A stretch of 64,000 nucleotides of DNA. It comes from Pseudomonadaceae bacterium (GTDB lineage: Bacteria; Pseudomonadota; Gammaproteobacteria; Pseudomonadales; Pseudomonadaceae). Of the stretch, positions 43,184 through 51,560 are shown piece after piece. Numbering within the stretch: the stretch's first letter is position 1; each line of letters starts with the position of its first letter. A model generated the notes under the pieces. That model had not been told where the DNA came from and ran no database searches. It saw only the letters and a list, made by a program, of their open reading frames with translations. The stretch spans positions 496,001-560,000 of the forward strand of contig CAAFUS010000010.1 in assembly GCA_900766265.1 (NCBI GenBank). The letters are read 5' to 3'. The position numbers and the translations under genes are program-made.

Positions 43184-44620
43184 ATGCTGCCCCAGCATTC
43201 GCCCTCGGCCGAATCCGCGTCCCTCAACCTGCCGCTCGGCGCCAGCCTGCGTGGCTGGCTGGATCATCTGCAGCAAACCCAGCGGCTGAGCATCGTGCGT
43301 GCCGGGACCGACCTGCGCTTCGGCGTAGCGGCCATCGCCAACCGCCTGGACGGCCACAGCGCGTCCCTCTTCCTGAAACCGGGCGGCCACGACATCCCGG
43401 TGATCTCCGGCCTGCTGTCGGACCGCCAGTGGATGGCCGAGGCCATGGGCGTCGAACCGAGCCAGGTGCTGGCGCGCTTCGAACACGCCAGCCTCAACCC
43501 CCTGCCGTCGCAGGAAGTCACCGACGCACCCTGCCAGCAGGTGGTCCACCGCGACGTCGACCTGCTCGCCCAGCTGCCCATCCCCACGCACAACGAGCAC
43601 GACAGCGGCCCCTACATCACCGCCGGCCTGCTGATCACCCGCAACCCGCGCACCGGAATCCAGAACGTCTCCATCCACCGCCTGCAGGTCAGCGACCGCA
43701 ACCGCCTCGGGGCGCTGCTGCTGCCGCGCCATGCGCTGGCCTTCTTCCAGGAAAACGAGCGCCAGAACGAGGACCTGGAGGTCGCCGTGGTGATCGGCGC
43801 CGACCCGCTGACGCTGATGGCCTCGCAGGCCATCGTGCCGATCGACCACGACGAACTGGAGATCGCCGGCGCGCTGCACGGCCGCCCGCTCAAGGTGGCG
43901 CAGTGCGTGACCAACCGTATCCGCGTGCCGGCCGACGCCGAGATCGTGGTTGAGGGCCGCCTGGTGGCCAATGCGCGTGAGGAAGAGGGGCCGTTCGGCG
44001 AATTCCCACAGTACTACGGCGAGCGCGCCGAACGCCACGTGATCGAGGTCGATGCCGTCACCCATCGCCAGGCGCCGCTGTTCCACACCATCGTCGGCGG
44101 CGGCCTGGAGCATCTTCTGCTCGGCGGCATTCCGCGTGAGGCGACCATGCTCGCGCACCTGCGGCGCAGCTTCCCCAGCGTGCGCGACGTGCATCTGGCG
44201 CGTGGCGGCGTGTGCCGTTATCACCTGTACGTGCAGATCGACAAACGCTCCGAGGGCGAGGCGAAGAACGTCATCCTCGGCGCGCTCGGCGGCCACTACG
44301 ACATCAAGCATGTGGTGGTGGTGGACACCGACGTCGACATCCACAACCCCACCGAAGTGGAGTGGGCGGTGGCCACCCGTTTCCAGGCCGACCGCGACCT
44401 GGTGCTGGTCCACGAATCCCAGGGCTCCAAGCTCGATCCTTCCACCCGCGACGGGGTCGGCTCGAAGATGGGCTTCGACGCCACGGTGCCGCTGGCGGCC
44501 CCGCCGATGCGCTTCAAGCGCATCCGAGTGCCGGGCGAGACCGAGGTCGACCTCGCCGCGGTCAGCCATCCGGCCGGCACCGACTGGCAGCAACTGTTCG
44601 GCCAGCCGCACAACGGCTGA
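43184..44620 (+). CDS. hmfF: UbiD-family decarboxylase, probable furan-2,5-dicarboxylate decarboxylase (HmfF type)
   Basis: 478-aa UbiD-fold (de)carboxylase that needs prenylated FMN. Cofactor-site motifs are visible: NVSIHRLQV (about residues 161-169) and AREEEGPFGEFPQYYG (264-279) with conserved acidic residues, then HTIVGGGLEHLLLGG. HmfF removes a carboxylate from 2,5-furandicarboxylate to give 2-furoate, which would feed HmfD-HmfABC-HmfE. A relative, pyrrole-2-carboxylate decarboxylase, is the main alternative. The UbiX partner lies three genes downstream. The start has a CGAGAGAG ribosome-binding site. Confidence 0.82.
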   Translation: MLPQHSPSAESASLNLPLGASLRGWLDHLQQTQRLSIVRAGTDLRFGVAAIANRLDGHSASLFLKPGGHDIPVISGLLSDRQWMAEAMGVEPSQVLARFEHASLNPLPSQEVTDAPCQQVVHRDVDLLAQLPIPTHNEHDSGPYITAGLLITRNPRTGIQNVSIHRLQVSDRNRLGALLLPRHALAFFQENERQNEDLEVAVVIGADPLTLMASQAIVPIDHDELEIAGALHGRPLKVAQCVTNRIRVPADAEIVVEGRLVANAREEEGPFGEFPQYYGERAERHVIEVDAVTHRQAPLFHTIVGGGLEHLLLGGIPREATMLAHLRRSFPSVRDVHLARGGVCRYHLYVQIDKRSEGEAKNVILGALGGHYDIKHVVVVDTDVDIHNPTEVEWAVATRFQADRDLVLVHESQGSKLDPSTRDGVGSKMGFDATVPLAAPPMRFKRIRVPGETEVDLAAVSHPAGTDWQQLFGQPHNG

Positions 44621-44856
44621 CCGGCAGCGGACGCGCGGCGTACTGCGGCGCGCGTTTCGCGAACGGACCCGACGTTCAACCGGAGGGACCCCGTCTTCTC
44701 TCGACGCCCAGGCGTCCAGGCGGTCTCCGAGCTGGCCGGCCCATAAGGCGCCAGGCCCGGGACGCCACCCACTCAGCTCAAGACAGGCAAGGGCACGGCG
44801 CCCTCGCCCATAGCTGAAAAACAAGCACAAGCAGCTTTGCCGGACAGGAGAATCAG

Positions 44857-46299
44857 ATGCAGCAGGCACGACATTTCATTGACGGGCAGTGGTGCGACGA
44901 CGGCCAGTGGGCCGACAGCCTCGACCCCGCCAACGGCGAACTCATCGGCCGCTTTGCCGACGGCGGCGAAGCCCAGGCGCACGCCGCGGTCGAGGCCGCC
45001 GCGCGCGCCTTCGAGAACCCGCAGTGGTCGCAGAACCCGCGCCTGCGCCAGCAGTTGATGCTGGACTGGGCGGCCGCGCTGAAGAGCCGGCAGGAGGAAC
45101 TGGCGACCCTGCTCACCCGCGAGAACGGCAAGGCGCTGGCGCAGTCGCGCGGCGAGATCGGCGGCGCCATCTCGGAAATCCTCTATTACGCCGGGCTCGC
45201 GCGGCACAACCCCGGCCATGTGCTGGAGGTCGCGCCCGGCGAGTTCTCGACGATGTTGCGCGAGCCGGCCGGCGTGGCCGGCCTGATCATTCCCTGGAAC
45301 GCGCCGGCGGTGCTGCTGGTGCGCGCGCTGGCCCCGGCGCTGGCCGCCGGCTGCACCTGCGTGGTCAAGCCAGCACCGCAGACGGCGCTTTTCAACGCCG
45401 CCTTCCTCTCGCCGTTGCTGGAGCTGCCGGGCCTGGCGCCAGGGGTAGTCAACCTGTTCGCCGAGACCGGCCACGCCGGCGCCGCCTACCTGGTCGCCAC
45501 GCCGAAGGTCGACGTGCTCAGCTTCACCGGCTCCACCGCCACCGGCACGCGGATCATGCAGGACGCCGCGCCGACCATGAAGAAGCTGTCGCTGGAGCTG
45601 GGCGGCAAGTCCTGCTGCCTGGTGCTGGAGGATGCCGACGTCGCCGCGGTGGCGCCGAAGCTGGCCGCCGCCGCGACCATCATCTCCGGCCAGCAGTGCA
45701 CCGCGGCCCGGCGCGTGCTGGTGCACGCCAGCCGCGCAGCGGAAATGAAGAAGGCGCTGGCCGCCGCGCTGGCGGAGATCCGCCTCGGCCACGGCCTGGA
45801 GGCCGCCACGCAGATGGGCCCGCTGATCGACGAGCAATCACGCGACCGGGTCGAGCAGCGCATCCGCGAATCGCTGGACAGCTGCGATGAGGTGCTGTTG
45901 GCAGGCGGCCGCCCGGGCGGCGCGCTGGATCGGGGCGCGTTCCTCGCGCCGACGCTGATCGCCCACCAGGACAGCGGCGCCTTCTTCTGCCAGGAGGAGA
46001 TCTTCGGCCCGCTGCTGGTACTGGAAACCTTCGAGGACGAGGCCGAGGCGATGCGCCGGGCCAACCACACCGAGTTCGGCCTCTCGGCCAGCGTCTGGAC
46101 CCGCGACGGCGCCCGCGCGCTGCGTCTGGGCCGGGCGCTGCGCAACGGCACCGTGTGGATCAACGACCACAACAAACTGTTCGCCGAGGCGGAAACCGGC
46201 GGCTACCGCAGGAGCGGTCTCGGCCGCCTGCACGGCTACGACGCGCTGCTGGATTTTACAGAGCTCAAGCACGTCTACCAGAATGTCGGCTCCCTGTAG
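44857..46299 (+). CDS. Aldehyde dehydrogenase
   Basis: 480-aa NAD(P)-dependent aldehyde dehydrogenase. NAD-binding FTGSTATG near residue 223, general base E247 in LELGGK, nucleophile C281 in SGQQCTAARR, and the late motif EEIFGPLL. In this operon it probably oxidises furfural, hydroxymethylfurfural or the formyl-furoate intermediate to the carboxylic acid. Substrate inferred from neighbours. It follows ubiD by 236 bp, a gap without a gene but with AAAAACAAG (44817-44825) before a good AGGAG ribosome-binding site. Confidence 0.88.
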   Translation: MQQARHFIDGQWCDDGQWADSLDPANGELIGRFADGGEAQAHAAVEAAARAFENPQWSQNPRLRQQLMLDWAAALKSRQEELATLLTRENGKALAQSRGEIGGAISEILYYAGLARHNPGHVLEVAPGEFSTMLREPAGVAGLIIPWNAPAVLLVRALAPALAAGCTCVVKPAPQTALFNAAFLSPLLELPGLAPGVVNLFAETGHAGAAYLVATPKVDVLSFTGSTATGTRIMQDAAPTMKKLSLELGGKSCCLVLEDADVAAVAPKLAAAATIISGQQCTAARRVLVHASRAAEMKKALAAALAEIRLGHGLEAATQMGPLIDEQSRDRVEQRIRESLDSCDEVLLAGGRPGGALDRGAFLAPTLIAHQDSGAFFCQEEIFGPLLVLETFEDEAEAMRRANHTEFGLSASVWTRDGARALRLGRALRNGTVWINDHNKLFAEAETGGYRRSGLGRLHGYDALLDFTELKHVYQNVGSL

Positions 46300-46320
46300 G
46301 CCGGCATCGACGAGGTTGAG

Positions 46321-47271
46321 ATGGAACTGCGCCAGCTGAAGTACTTCACCTGTCTGTACGAGGAAGGGTCGGTGACCAAGGCGGCGCAGCGGCTGAACAT
46401 CGTCCAGCCCGCCCTGTCGATGCAGATCGCCAAACTGGAAGAGGAGCTCGGCCAGCCGCTGTTCGAGCGCACGCCCAAGGGCATGACGCCGACCGAGGCC
46501 GGGGTGCAGGCCTATCGCCTGTTCATGCCGATCCTCGGCGAGCTGCTGGAAGCACGGCAGGCGCTAATCGACCGCAGCGGCGAGATCGGCGGGCGGATCA
46601 ACGCCGGGCTGATCGCCTCGGCGGCCAACCAGGCGCTGGCCAGCACCCTGGCGTACTTCGTCGAGCACCACCCGGACGTCGAGCTCCAGGTCAGCTACGG
46701 CTACAGTCAGGATCTGATCGACCGCGTGCTGTCCGGCGCGCTGGACTTCGCAGTGATCAACCAGAGCTTCCAGCAGGAGCACCTGCACCGCATGGACATC
46801 CTCGACGAGGAACTGCTGGTGGCCACCGGCGCCACCACCCGCCTTCGCATCCCGACGCCGGTGCCGCTCGCCGCGCTGGGCGGGCTCAAGCTGGTGCTGC
46901 CGTCGCGCCGCCACGGCCTACGCATGGTCATTGACCAGGCGCTCGCCGCCCAGGGCCTGGAGCTGGCGCCGCACCTCGAGCTCGACGACCTCACGGTGAT
47001 CGAGAGCTTCCTGCGCCGCAGCGATTGGATCAGCGTGCTACCGGCCACCGTGCTGCAGCGCGGCCTCGAGGAAGGCGCGCTGCGCGCCTATCCGCTGGCC
47101 GCCCCGGGCATCACCCGTCGCATGGTCTGCGTGCACGACAGCCGCCGCCCGCTGACCCCGGCGGCGACGCTGTTCATCGACATCATCAGCAAAACACTGG
47201 CCACCGCGCTCAACGCCATCCACTTCTACAAGGAAGGCGCCCTTCAGGATGCAGACCATGAACTCAGCTAG
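46321..47271 (+). CDS. LysR-family transcriptional regulator of the ubiD operon
   Basis: 316-aa LysR regulator. N-terminal winged helix-turn-helix (MELRQLKYFTCLYEEGSVTK to LEEELGQPLFERTP, about residues 1-60) and a C-terminal periplasmic-binding-like effector domain from about residue 90. It lies between ALDH and ubiX on the same strand (21 bp after ALDH, end overlapping ubiX), so it is likely co-transcribed with its targets. The T-N11-A inverted repeats at 33748 and 43097 are the best candidate operators, which would tie the TAXI-TRAP and UbiD units into one regulon. Confidence 0.88.
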   Translation: MELRQLKYFTCLYEEGSVTKAAQRLNIVQPALSMQIAKLEEELGQPLFERTPKGMTPTEAGVQAYRLFMPILGELLEARQALIDRSGEIGGRINAGLIASAANQALASTLAYFVEHHPDVELQVSYGYSQDLIDRVLSGALDFAVINQSFQQEHLHRMDILDEELLVATGATTRLRIPTPVPLAALGGLKLVLPSRRHGLRMVIDQALAAQGLELAPHLELDDLTVIESFLRRSDWISVLPATVLQRGLEEGALRAYPLAAPGITRRMVCVHDSRRPLTPAATLFIDIISKTLATALNAIHFYKEGALQDADHELS

Positions 47272-47890
47272 TCCTCGCCCACAGCGGCTCGTCATCGGCA
47301 TTTCCGGGGCGTCCGGCGCGATCTACGGCGTGCGCCTGCTGGAGCTGCTGCGCGACACGCCGATCGAGACCCACCTGGTGGTGTCCAAGTCGGCGCTGAT
47401 CACGCTGTCCCACGAGACCGGGCTTTGCTGGTCGCAGCTCAAGCCGATGGCCACCGTCTGCTACTCCAACCAGGACATCGGCGCGGCCATCGCCAGCGGC
47501 TCGTTCAAGACCATGGGCATGATCGTCGCGCCCTGCTCGGTGCGCTCGATGTCCGAGATCGCCAGCGGCGTGACCTCTACCCTGCTGACACGCGCGGCCG
47601 ACGTGATCCTCAAGGAACGCCGGCGCCTGGTGCTGATGGTGCGCGAGACGCCGCTGCACCGGAACCACCTGCGCACCATGACCGAATTGGCCGAACTCGG
47701 CGCCATCATCGCCCCGCCGGTGCCGGCCTTCTATGCCAGGCCGACGTCGCTGGCGGAGATGGTCGACCACACGCTGGGCCGCGTGCTCGACCTGTTCGAC
47801 ATCGAACTCGGCGTAGTCAGGCGCTGGCGGGAGACGCCGGAAGACTTGCCGACCCTCGACGAGGTCGAGGCGACGACCCATGAGCGCTGA
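47258..47890 (+). CDS. ubiX: UbiX-family flavin prenyltransferase (HmfG type)
   Basis: 210-aa flavin prenyltransferase that makes the prenyl-FMN cofactor used by UbiD enzymes, here surely for the decarboxylase in the same operon. The motif VIGISGASGAIYGVRLLE is at the N-terminus; MGMIVAPCSVRSMSEIASGV and ERRRLVLMVRETPLHRNHL are family signatures. The start overlaps the LysR gene. ATG 47258 is preferred, with AGGA upstream; an in-frame ATG at 47249 would add three residues. A dedicated second copy of ubiX is common beside such UbiD genes. Confidence 0.9.
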   Translation: MNSASPRPQRLVIGISGASGAIYGVRLLELLRDTPIETHLVVSKSALITLSHETGLCWSQLKPMATVCYSNQDIGAAIASGSFKTMGMIVAPCSVRSMSEIASGVTSTLLTRAADVILKERRRLVLMVRETPLHRNHLRTMTELAELGAIIAPPVPAFYARPTSLAEMVDHTLGRVLDLFDIELGVVRRWRETPEDLPTLDEVEATTHER

Positions 47891-47937
47891 GCCCCATGCA
47901 CCCGCCCCCCGCCCGCCAGTCGCGGCCGCGCCGCGCC

Positions 47938-48717
47938 TCAGCGGGGCAATGTCGCCAGAAACTGTGCGATGAGCGTCAGCACGCGCGGACGCGCCTGGTT
48001 CTGCGGGAAGTGTCGACAGTGCTCGAGCAGCACCGTTTGGCAGGGACCGGCGACTTCTCGGGCGATGGTCTCGAGCTGCGCCGGGGTGGCGAATTCGTCC
48101 TCCCGCCCCTGGATCGCCAGCAGCGGCACCTGGATGCGCGGCAGTTCCCGGTACAGGTTCCAGGCGGCGAAGGCCGGGTTCAGCCAAGTCTCGCTCCAGC
48201 CGCGGAAGGCGCCGTCGAGGTTGTCCCCGTGGTAGGCGTGCAGGCGCTCGCGCAGGTCGCCCCGAGCATAAGCCTTGACCGTGCGGCGCACGCCCTCGAT
48301 GCTGGCCGGCTCGACGTCGACGTGCGGCGCCAGCACCACCGCGCCGCGCACGCGCGGGTCTTGCCGGGCGGCATAGGCGAGCGCGATGGAGGCGCCATCG
48401 CTGTGGCCCACCAGCACCACCTGCTCGAGCCCCAAGCCGTCGAGCACCCGGCCGAGCTCGTCCGGGCCGTCCACGCTGAGGTAATCCAGCGGCCGCGGCA
48501 GCGGCACCAGGCTGGAACGGCCGTAGCCCTGCCGGCTGTAGATCAGCACCGGCGCGATGCAGGTCTCGGCCAGCTCGGCCGGGAAGTTCCTCCACAGTTC
48601 GAGGCTGCCAAGCCCCTCGTGCAACAAGACGAGCGTCGGGCCGGTCGAATGGGCCGGGCGCAGGAGCTGATATTCGAGCCTTGCGGCTTCGGTCTCGAGG
48701 TAGTGTCGGTGCGTCAT
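47938..48717 (-). CDS. Alpha/beta-hydrolase
   Basis: 259-aa alpha/beta-fold hydrolase. Nucleophile elbow GHSDGAS near residue 109, oxyanion region HEGLGSLELW, and a late catalytic His in EHCRHFPQN. The fold is found in esterases, dienelactone hydrolases and C-C hydrolases of aromatic degradation. The start ATG 48717 (MTHRHYLETEAARLEY) is preferred over 48786. It is the only minus-strand gene in this half of the island, converging with ubiX and divergent from xdhC; its role in furan catabolism is unclear. Confidence 0.83.
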   Translation of the reverse strand: MTHRHYLETEAARLEYQLLRPAHSTGPTLVLLHEGLGSLELWRNFPAELAETCIAPVLIYSRQGYGRSSLVPLPRPLDYLSVDGPDELGRVLDGLGLEQVVLVGHSDGASIALAYAARQDPRVRGAVVLAPHVDVEPASIEGVRRTVKAYARGDLRERLHAYHGDNLDGAFRGWSETWLNPAFAAWNLYRELPRIQVPLLAIQGREDEFATPAQLETIAREVAGPCQTVLLEHCRHFPQNQARPRVLTLIAQFLATLPR

Positions 48718-48806
48718 GGAGTACGGGCCCGTCTGACTGGGGGCTCGAAGGTTAACCGATTTGCGCGGCGCCACCGGCGACCGCATCCGTCATGGGGATT
48801 CTGACA

Positions 48807-49775
48807 ATGCGCCAACTCGACCTTCAGGTGGTGGAAACCGCCTTGCAGTGGGTCCGCGAAGGCCACGCCGTCTGGCTGTGCACCGTGCTCTCCACCTACG
48901 GCTCGGCGCCGCGCGCGCCCGGCGCGATGCTGGTGGCGCGGGCCGACGGCCGCTACGTCGGCTCGCTCTCTGGCGGCTGCGTCGAGGAGGCCTTCCTCGA
49001 CAGCCTGGCACGCGGCGAACTGCGCGCACCGACCCAGATCGTCCGCTACGGCGAGAGCGACGACGAGCGCCAGCGCTTGCGCCTGCCATGTGGCGGCATC
49101 CTCCAGGTACTGGTGGAATACCGCGCCGCCGACGCGGCCTGGGCCGGCCACTTGCAGGGCCTGTACGACGCCCTGCTCGGCCAGCGCCGGCAGGTGCGCG
49201 AACTGGACCTGACCTCCGGCGCCTTCGCCCTGTCCGCCGACGACCGCGGCGGCGCGGTGGCGCAGGTAGAGAACGAGCGCGTGCGCCTGCGCATCGGCCC
49301 GGCGTTGCGGCTGATCCTCGCCGGGCTGTCGCCGGTGGCCGAATACTGCGCCAGTTTTGCCCGCGCCATCGGCTGCGAGGTGATCGCCTGCGACCCACGC
49401 GAGGAGATGCACCAGCGCCCGCTCGAGGGCGTGCGCCTGCACCCGGTGCTGCCGTCGGAATTCATCGCCGCCGGCAACTGCCACGAGGCCACCGCGGTGG
49501 TCGCCCTCACCCACGACCCGCGCATCGACGACCTCGCGCTGATGGAGGCGGTGCGCACGCCGGCCTTCTACATCGGCGCCATGGGCTCACGGCAGACCTC
49601 GGCGCGGCGAGCCGAGCGCCTGGCGCGGGTCGGCGGCCTGTCGCACGAGCAAATCGCCCGCATTCACATGCCCATCGGACTCGACCTCGGCAGCAAGACC
49701 CCCGCCGAAATCGCCCTGTCGGTGGTCGCCGACGTGCTGCGCGTCTACCACGGCAAGGCCCGCGATGAACTCTGA
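48807..49775 (+). CDS. XdhC/CoxI-family molybdenum hydroxylase maturation protein
   Basis: 322-aa XdhC-family protein. N-terminal domain with PRAPGAMLVARADGRYVGS and SLSGGCVEEAF, then a Rossmann-like C-terminal half (AIGCEVIACDPREE, GAMGSRQTSARRAERL). XdhC binds molybdenum cofactor and delivers the sulfurated form to xanthine-dehydrogenase-type enzymes, here most likely HmfABC. Start ATG 48807 has GGGG at a fair distance; ATG 48792 is the alternative. Overlaps the next gene by 11 bp. Confidence 0.87.
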   Translation: MRQLDLQVVETALQWVREGHAVWLCTVLSTYGSAPRAPGAMLVARADGRYVGSLSGGCVEEAFLDSLARGELRAPTQIVRYGESDDERQRLRLPCGGILQVLVEYRAADAAWAGHLQGLYDALLGQRRQVRELDLTSGAFALSADDRGGAVAQVENERVRLRIGPALRLILAGLSPVAEYCASFARAIGCEVIACDPREEMHQRPLEGVRLHPVLPSEFIAAGNCHEATAVVALTHDPRIDDLALMEAVRTPAFYIGAMGSRQTSARRAERLARVGGLSHEQIARIHMPIGLDLGSKTPAEIALSVVADVLRVYHGKARDEL

Positions 49776-50385
49776 AGCGAAGGTGATGGGCCTGATGCTG
49801 GCCGCCGGACGCGCCAGCCGCTTCGGTGCCGACAAGCGCCGCGCGCGCCTGGCCGACGGCCGCACGCTGCTGGAGGCGAGCCTGGAAAATGCCGCCGCCG
49901 TCTTCGACGACCTGTTGCTGGTGCTACGCGACGGCGACGGGATTGATGACCTGCACCTGCCGGCTCAGGTTCGGGTGCTGCACACGCCGCTTGCCGAACG
50001 CGGCCTCGGCGCCAGCTTGGCGGCCGGCGTCGCGGCGCTGTCCACGCACCCGGCCGAAGCACTGGCGGTACTGCTCGGCGACATGCCTTGGGTCCGCCCC
50101 GAGACCTGCGCCCGTCTGATCGCCGAGGCCGATGCCGCACGCATCGTGCAACCGTGCCATGATGGCCGGCCCGGGCACCCGGTGCTGTTCGGCCGCGCAT
50201 TCTGGCCGGCCCTGTGCCAACTCGACGGCGACGAGGGCGCGCGCGGGCTGATCCGCCGCCATGTCGACCATTACCGGTCGGTGCTGGTCGAGGATGCCGG
50301 GATCCTGCTTGACGTCGACCGGCCCGCCGACCTCGACGGGCGCCCGGTGCCCGCTCCTTCCACCCACCGACCCGCAAGGAGCTAG
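49765..50385 (+). CDS. MobA/MocA-like nucleotidyltransferase for molybdenum cofactor
   Basis: 206-aa NTP-transferase. Signature LMLAAGRASRFGADKRR near residue 10 (LAAGxSxRxGxxK) and AVLLGDMPWVRPET near residue 101. MocA-type enzymes attach CMP to molybdopterin, the form used by XDH-family hydroxylases. Coupled by an 11-bp overlap to xdhC and 2 bp before the AraC gene. It is shorter than a bifunctional protein and clearly dedicated to this island's molybdenum enzyme. Confidence 0.86.
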   Translation: MNSEAKVMGLMLAAGRASRFGADKRRARLADGRTLLEASLENAAAVFDDLLLVLRDGDGIDDLHLPAQVRVLHTPLAERGLGASLAAGVAALSTHPAEALAVLLGDMPWVRPETCARLIAEADAARIVQPCHDGRPGHPVLFGRAFWPALCQLDGDEGARGLIRRHVDHYRSVLVEDAGILLDVDRPADLDGRPVPAPSTHRPARS

Positions 50386-50387
50386 CG

Positions 50388-51251
50388 ATGTCCACGGCAC
50401 AACGCGTATTTCACGGCAAATTCGGGCGGGTCGCCCTGCTCGACATGGACCGCCCCCTGGTCACCCACTCGCATCACGAGTGTCATGTGCTGGTGAAGGC
50501 CTCCGGGGCGGACACGTTCTTCAACGTCAACGGTCGCCAGGTGCCCCTGACCGACCGTTGCGCGGTGCTGGTCAACGCCTGGCAGCCGCACTACTACGAC
50601 TTCCAGCCGGGTGCCGAGCAGACCCAGATCCTCGCGCTCTACATCGAGCCGGCCTGGCTCGCCGAGGCCCAGCAGTCGCTGTCGCTCAGCGCACACCCGG
50701 GCTTCTTCGCCCAGCCTTGCATCGAGCTCAACAGCAAGAACCGGGCGATGGCCGACCAGCTGATCGCCGAAGCCTGCAGCGTCGGGCTGGTGCCGCGCGA
50801 GCGCATCGAATTCCTGCTGTTCGACTTCCTCATCGAACTGATCGAGGACTACTCGCAGTGGAAGCAGCTGCGCCGCCTCGGCGCGCAGGTCCGCCAGGGC
50901 TTCCGCGACGCCCGCATCCGCCGTGCCTGCGACTACCTGCAGAACCACCTCGACGACCCCGACTGTCTCACCAACGCGGCGCAGGCCGCCGGCCTGTCAC
51001 GCGCGCACTTCTTCACCCTGTTCCGCCAGGACACCGGCATGACCCCTACGCTCATGGTCAACGATGCGCGCATGCGCCGCGCCTTCCTCTGGCTGGAGCG
51101 CGAGCGAAGCGGCACGCTCGGCCAGCTCGCCGAGAACCTCGGCTTCTCCGAACAGGGCCACTTCACCCGCTTTTTCCGCCAGCACATCGGCGCTTCGCCG
51201 AGCCAGTACCGCCGGGTGGTGGACAGCTACCGCGCAAGCGACAGGGAGTGA
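50388..51251 (+). CDS. AraC-family transcriptional regulator
   Basis: 287-aa AraC/XylS regulator. An N-terminal cupin-like sensor domain (VTHSHHECHVLVKASGAD near residues 25-42) and a C-terminal double helix-turn-helix (about residues 180-280: IRRACDYLQNHLDD, LSRAHFFTLFRQDTGMTP, and FSEQGHFTRFFRQHIGASP). It has an AGGAG ribosome-binding site 2 bp from the mocA-like stop. Likely activator of the hmfABCDE operon through the 20-bp-spaced direct repeats at 25606-25657. Confidence 0.9.
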   Translation: MSTAQRVFHGKFGRVALLDMDRPLVTHSHHECHVLVKASGADTFFNVNGRQVPLTDRCAVLVNAWQPHYYDFQPGAEQTQILALYIEPAWLAEAQQSLSLSAHPGFFAQPCIELNSKNRAMADQLIAEACSVGLVPRERIEFLLFDFLIELIEDYSQWKQLRRLGAQVRQGFRDARIRRACDYLQNHLDDPDCLTNAAQAAGLSRAHFFTLFRQDTGMTPTLMVNDARMRRAFLWLERERSGTLGQLAENLGFSEQGHFTRFFRQHIGASPSQYRRVVDSYRASDRE

Positions 51252-51560
51252 CCTGAGGGCGCAGGCTAGCCGTTGATGCGCCGAGGCGGCTTCGCTCGAT
51301 AGAGGGATGGCGAGGCTCCACACCCCGCCCTGATCAGGCGAGTAAAACGCCAACCCGGGGTCCGCCGAATCCTGCCGGGATACGGGCTCATGATCATGGT
51401 GGCAAGGAAGGAAACGGGGCAGGGTCGGACGATCGCTGTCATGCGGCTCGACGCAGATTCTGAGCGTGGCTCAGCCTACCTTTGGCTCGCCAAACGCAGG
51501 TGCAACCAGCATGCGCCGCCTTCACAGGCGGCGCATCCGGGGCCGACTTCTGCGGAAGCC
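51252..51560. other. Gap between the catabolic island and the curlin genes
   Basis: 309 bp without a recognisable gene. It contains a perfect hairpin at 51511-51536 (see separate entry). The gap is the right border of the catabolic island. Confidence 0.6.
51511..51536 (-). terminator. Hairpin downstream of curlin gene 1
   Basis: Perfect 10-bp stem ATGCGCCGCC / GGCGGCGCAT with loop TTCACA. 25 bp past the stop codon of the minus-strand curlin gene. No clear T-run follows on that strand, so termination is only likely. Confidence 0.5.

Noticed and set aside
43184..44620. Housekeeping UbiD of ubiquinone synthesis or a pyrrole-2-carboxylate decarboxylase
   Set aside because: Not excluded by motifs, but the linked UbiX, ALDH, LysR and hmfABCDE genes favour a furan-dicarboxylate role. 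Kept as the stated alternative.
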